Assembly (NCBI GenBank): GCA_035280345.1
Contig: DATEGA010000017.1
Span: 1 to 6,007 of the forward strand
Direction of reading: 5' to 3'
Source: DASSJF01 sp035280345
Lineage (GTDB): Bacteria > Sysuimicrobiota > Sysuimicrobiia > Sysuimicrobiales > Segetimicrobiaceae
DNA length: 6,007 bases
Below are positions 4,982 through 6,007 of the stretch, in pieces. The notes under the pieces were generated by a model that ran no database searches, was not told where the DNA came from, and worked only from the letters and a program-made list of their open reading frames with translations. A program made the translations under genes and the position numbers. The first letter of the stretch is position 1. Each line of letters opens with the position of its first letter.

Positions 4982-6007
4982 ACGTGCTGCTCATCACACC
5001 GCACTACCCGCCCGAGATTCGCAGTGTCTCGGTGCTGATGTCGCAACTCGCGGAAGATCTCGCGATGGGCGAGCACGCAGTCACGGTGCTGGCGCCGCAC
5101 CCGCCGTCCCGCATGGACGAGGCGCCGGGAACGCCGCGGCCGGGACGCGCCGGCCCGGCGGGGGTGCGGGTGATTCGCGTCCCGGTGCTGCCGTTCGTCA
5201 AAGTCCCCCGCGCCGTGCGAGCCATGACCCATTTCACGCTTGCCGGCTCGATCGTCTGGTCCGGTCTGCGGGCCGGGCGCCAGGACGCGGTCGTGGTGTA
5301 TTCGCCGCCGCTGCCGCTCGCGCTCGCAGGGGAAATCCTGGCGCGGCGTTGGGGCGTCCCGCTCGTCGTGAACGTACAGGACATCTATCCGCAGGCGCTC
5401 ATCGACCTCGGACTGGCGCGCAACCCGCTCGTCCTCGCCGTGCTGCGCTGGCTCGAGCGGCGGGCCTACCGTCGGGCCGCCGCGCTCACCGTCCACTCAA
5501 ACGGCAACCGGCGGCTGTTGCTCGCCCGCGGCGTCGACCCCGCCAAGATCACCGTCGTGCCGAACTGGATCGACACCGGCCAGGCCGGAGTCCCCGATCC
5601 GAACCCCTACCGCGTCGACCTTGCGCTCGGGGACCGGGTCGCCGTCCTCTTTGCCGGTGTGATGGGGTATGCGCAAGACATGAACGTCATCGTGGACGCG
5701 GCGACGCTTCTGCGCGATGATTCCGGCATCGTTTTCCTCTTGGCCGGCGACGGCGTGCGCCGCGCGGAGGCCCAGGCGCTTGTGCGCGGGCGCGCGCTCA
5801 GCAACGTGCGCTTCCTCCCGTTCCAGCCGATCGAGCGCTACCCGATCCTTGTGGCCGCCGCCGACTGCTGCCTCGTCACACTTCAGGCGTCGGTCGCGAC
5901 CCCGGTCGTGCCGTCGAAAATCGCGGGCATCCTCGGCTTGGCCCGGCCCGTCGTGGCCGCGCTGCCCGAGGGCGATGCCCGGGAGATCGTCGATCGGTCT
6001 GGCGGCG
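4978..6007 (+). CDS. WbuB-like GT4 glycosyltransferase, 3'-truncated by window
   Basis: The frame is open from the ATG at 4978 to the window edge without a stop, giving 343 codons of what is normally a protein of about 400 residues. Most of the enzyme is therefore visible. Family marks are MNVLLITPHYPPE (1-13), VNVQDIYPQALIDLG (about 131-145), VHSNGNRRLL, VVPNWID, LFAGVMGYAQDMNVIVDAA (224-242) and VPSKIAGILGLARPVVA (from residue 311). Together they match the WbuB-like branch of GT4, many members of which add N-acetylated amino sugars in O-antigen or exopolysaccharide synthesis. No specific donor can be assigned here. In the VPSK segment, Gly317 occupies the position where many relatives have glutamate. 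The start forms an ATGA overlap with the preceding stop, making it the fifth gene of the coupled run. A hydrophobic stretch near VLAVLRWLERRAYRRAAAL could give peripheral membrane contact. Confidence 0.9.
   Translation, partial: MNVLLITPHYPPEIRSVSVLMSQLAEDLAMGEHAVTVLAPHPPSRMDEAPGTPRPGRAGPAGVRVIRVPVLPFVKVPRAVRAMTHFTLAGSIVWSGLRAGRQDAVVVYSPPLPLALAGEILARRWGVPLVVNVQDIYPQALIDLGLARNPLVLAVLRWLERRAYRRAAALTVHSNGNRRLLLARGVDPAKITVVPNWIDTGQAGVPDPNPYRVDLALGDRVAVLFAGVMGYAQDMNVIVDAATLLRDDSGIVFLLAGDGVRRAEAQALVRGRALSNVRFLPFQPIERYPILVAAADCCLVTLQASVATPVVPSKIAGILGLARPVVAALPEGDAREIVDRSGG

Overview
The window is strongly GC-rich bacterial DNA with dense, one-directional coding. It looks like part of an extracellular polysaccharide (O-antigen, capsule or exopolysaccharide) biosynthesis cluster, with the end of a mobile element directly on its upstream side. 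Nothing in the sequence fixes the taxon. The G/C-rich third codon positions, frequent GTG starts and 4-nt gene overlaps suit many high-GC lineages (Actinomycetota, Chloroflexota, Armatimonadota-like and various uncultivated phyla), so I leave it open.

Layout: (1) Positions 1-186 hold the last 61 codons of a probable DDE/integrase-type transposase, and 181-242 hold two near-identical direct repeats that look like transposase-binding sites at the element terminus. (2) Positions 243-316 are a short, locally AT-richer gap with a possible extended -10 promoter and a very strong but oddly placed Shine-Dalgarno sequence. (3) Positions 317-6007 hold five plus-strand genes: a class I SAM-dependent methyltransferase (317-1054), a GT4-type glycosyltransferase (1051-2265), a multi-pass oligosaccharide/lipid-linked glycan flippase of the MOP superfamily (2262-3824), a second GT4-type glycosyltransferase (3821-4981), and a third, WbuB-like glycosyltransferase that runs off the right edge (4978-6007).

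Each of the four gene junctions is a 4-nt start/stop overlap (GTGA, ATGA, GTGA, ATGA), so the five genes are almost certainly one translationally coupled operon. The simplest reading is that the three glycosyltransferases extend a lipid-linked repeat unit on the cytoplasmic face, the methyltransferase may modify a sugar or the chain, and the flippase moves the lipid-linked product across the membrane. No initiating phosphoglycosyltransferase, Wzy polymerase, Wzz/Wzc chain-length protein or nucleotide-sugar synthesis gene is present, so the rest of the pathway must lie elsewhere.

I find no RNA gene, CRISPR array or clearly new system. The most noteworthy points are the repeat structure of the element end and its abutment on the operon, the mismatch between the strong Shine-Dalgarno sequence and the methyltransferase frame, and the uniform 4-nt coupling.
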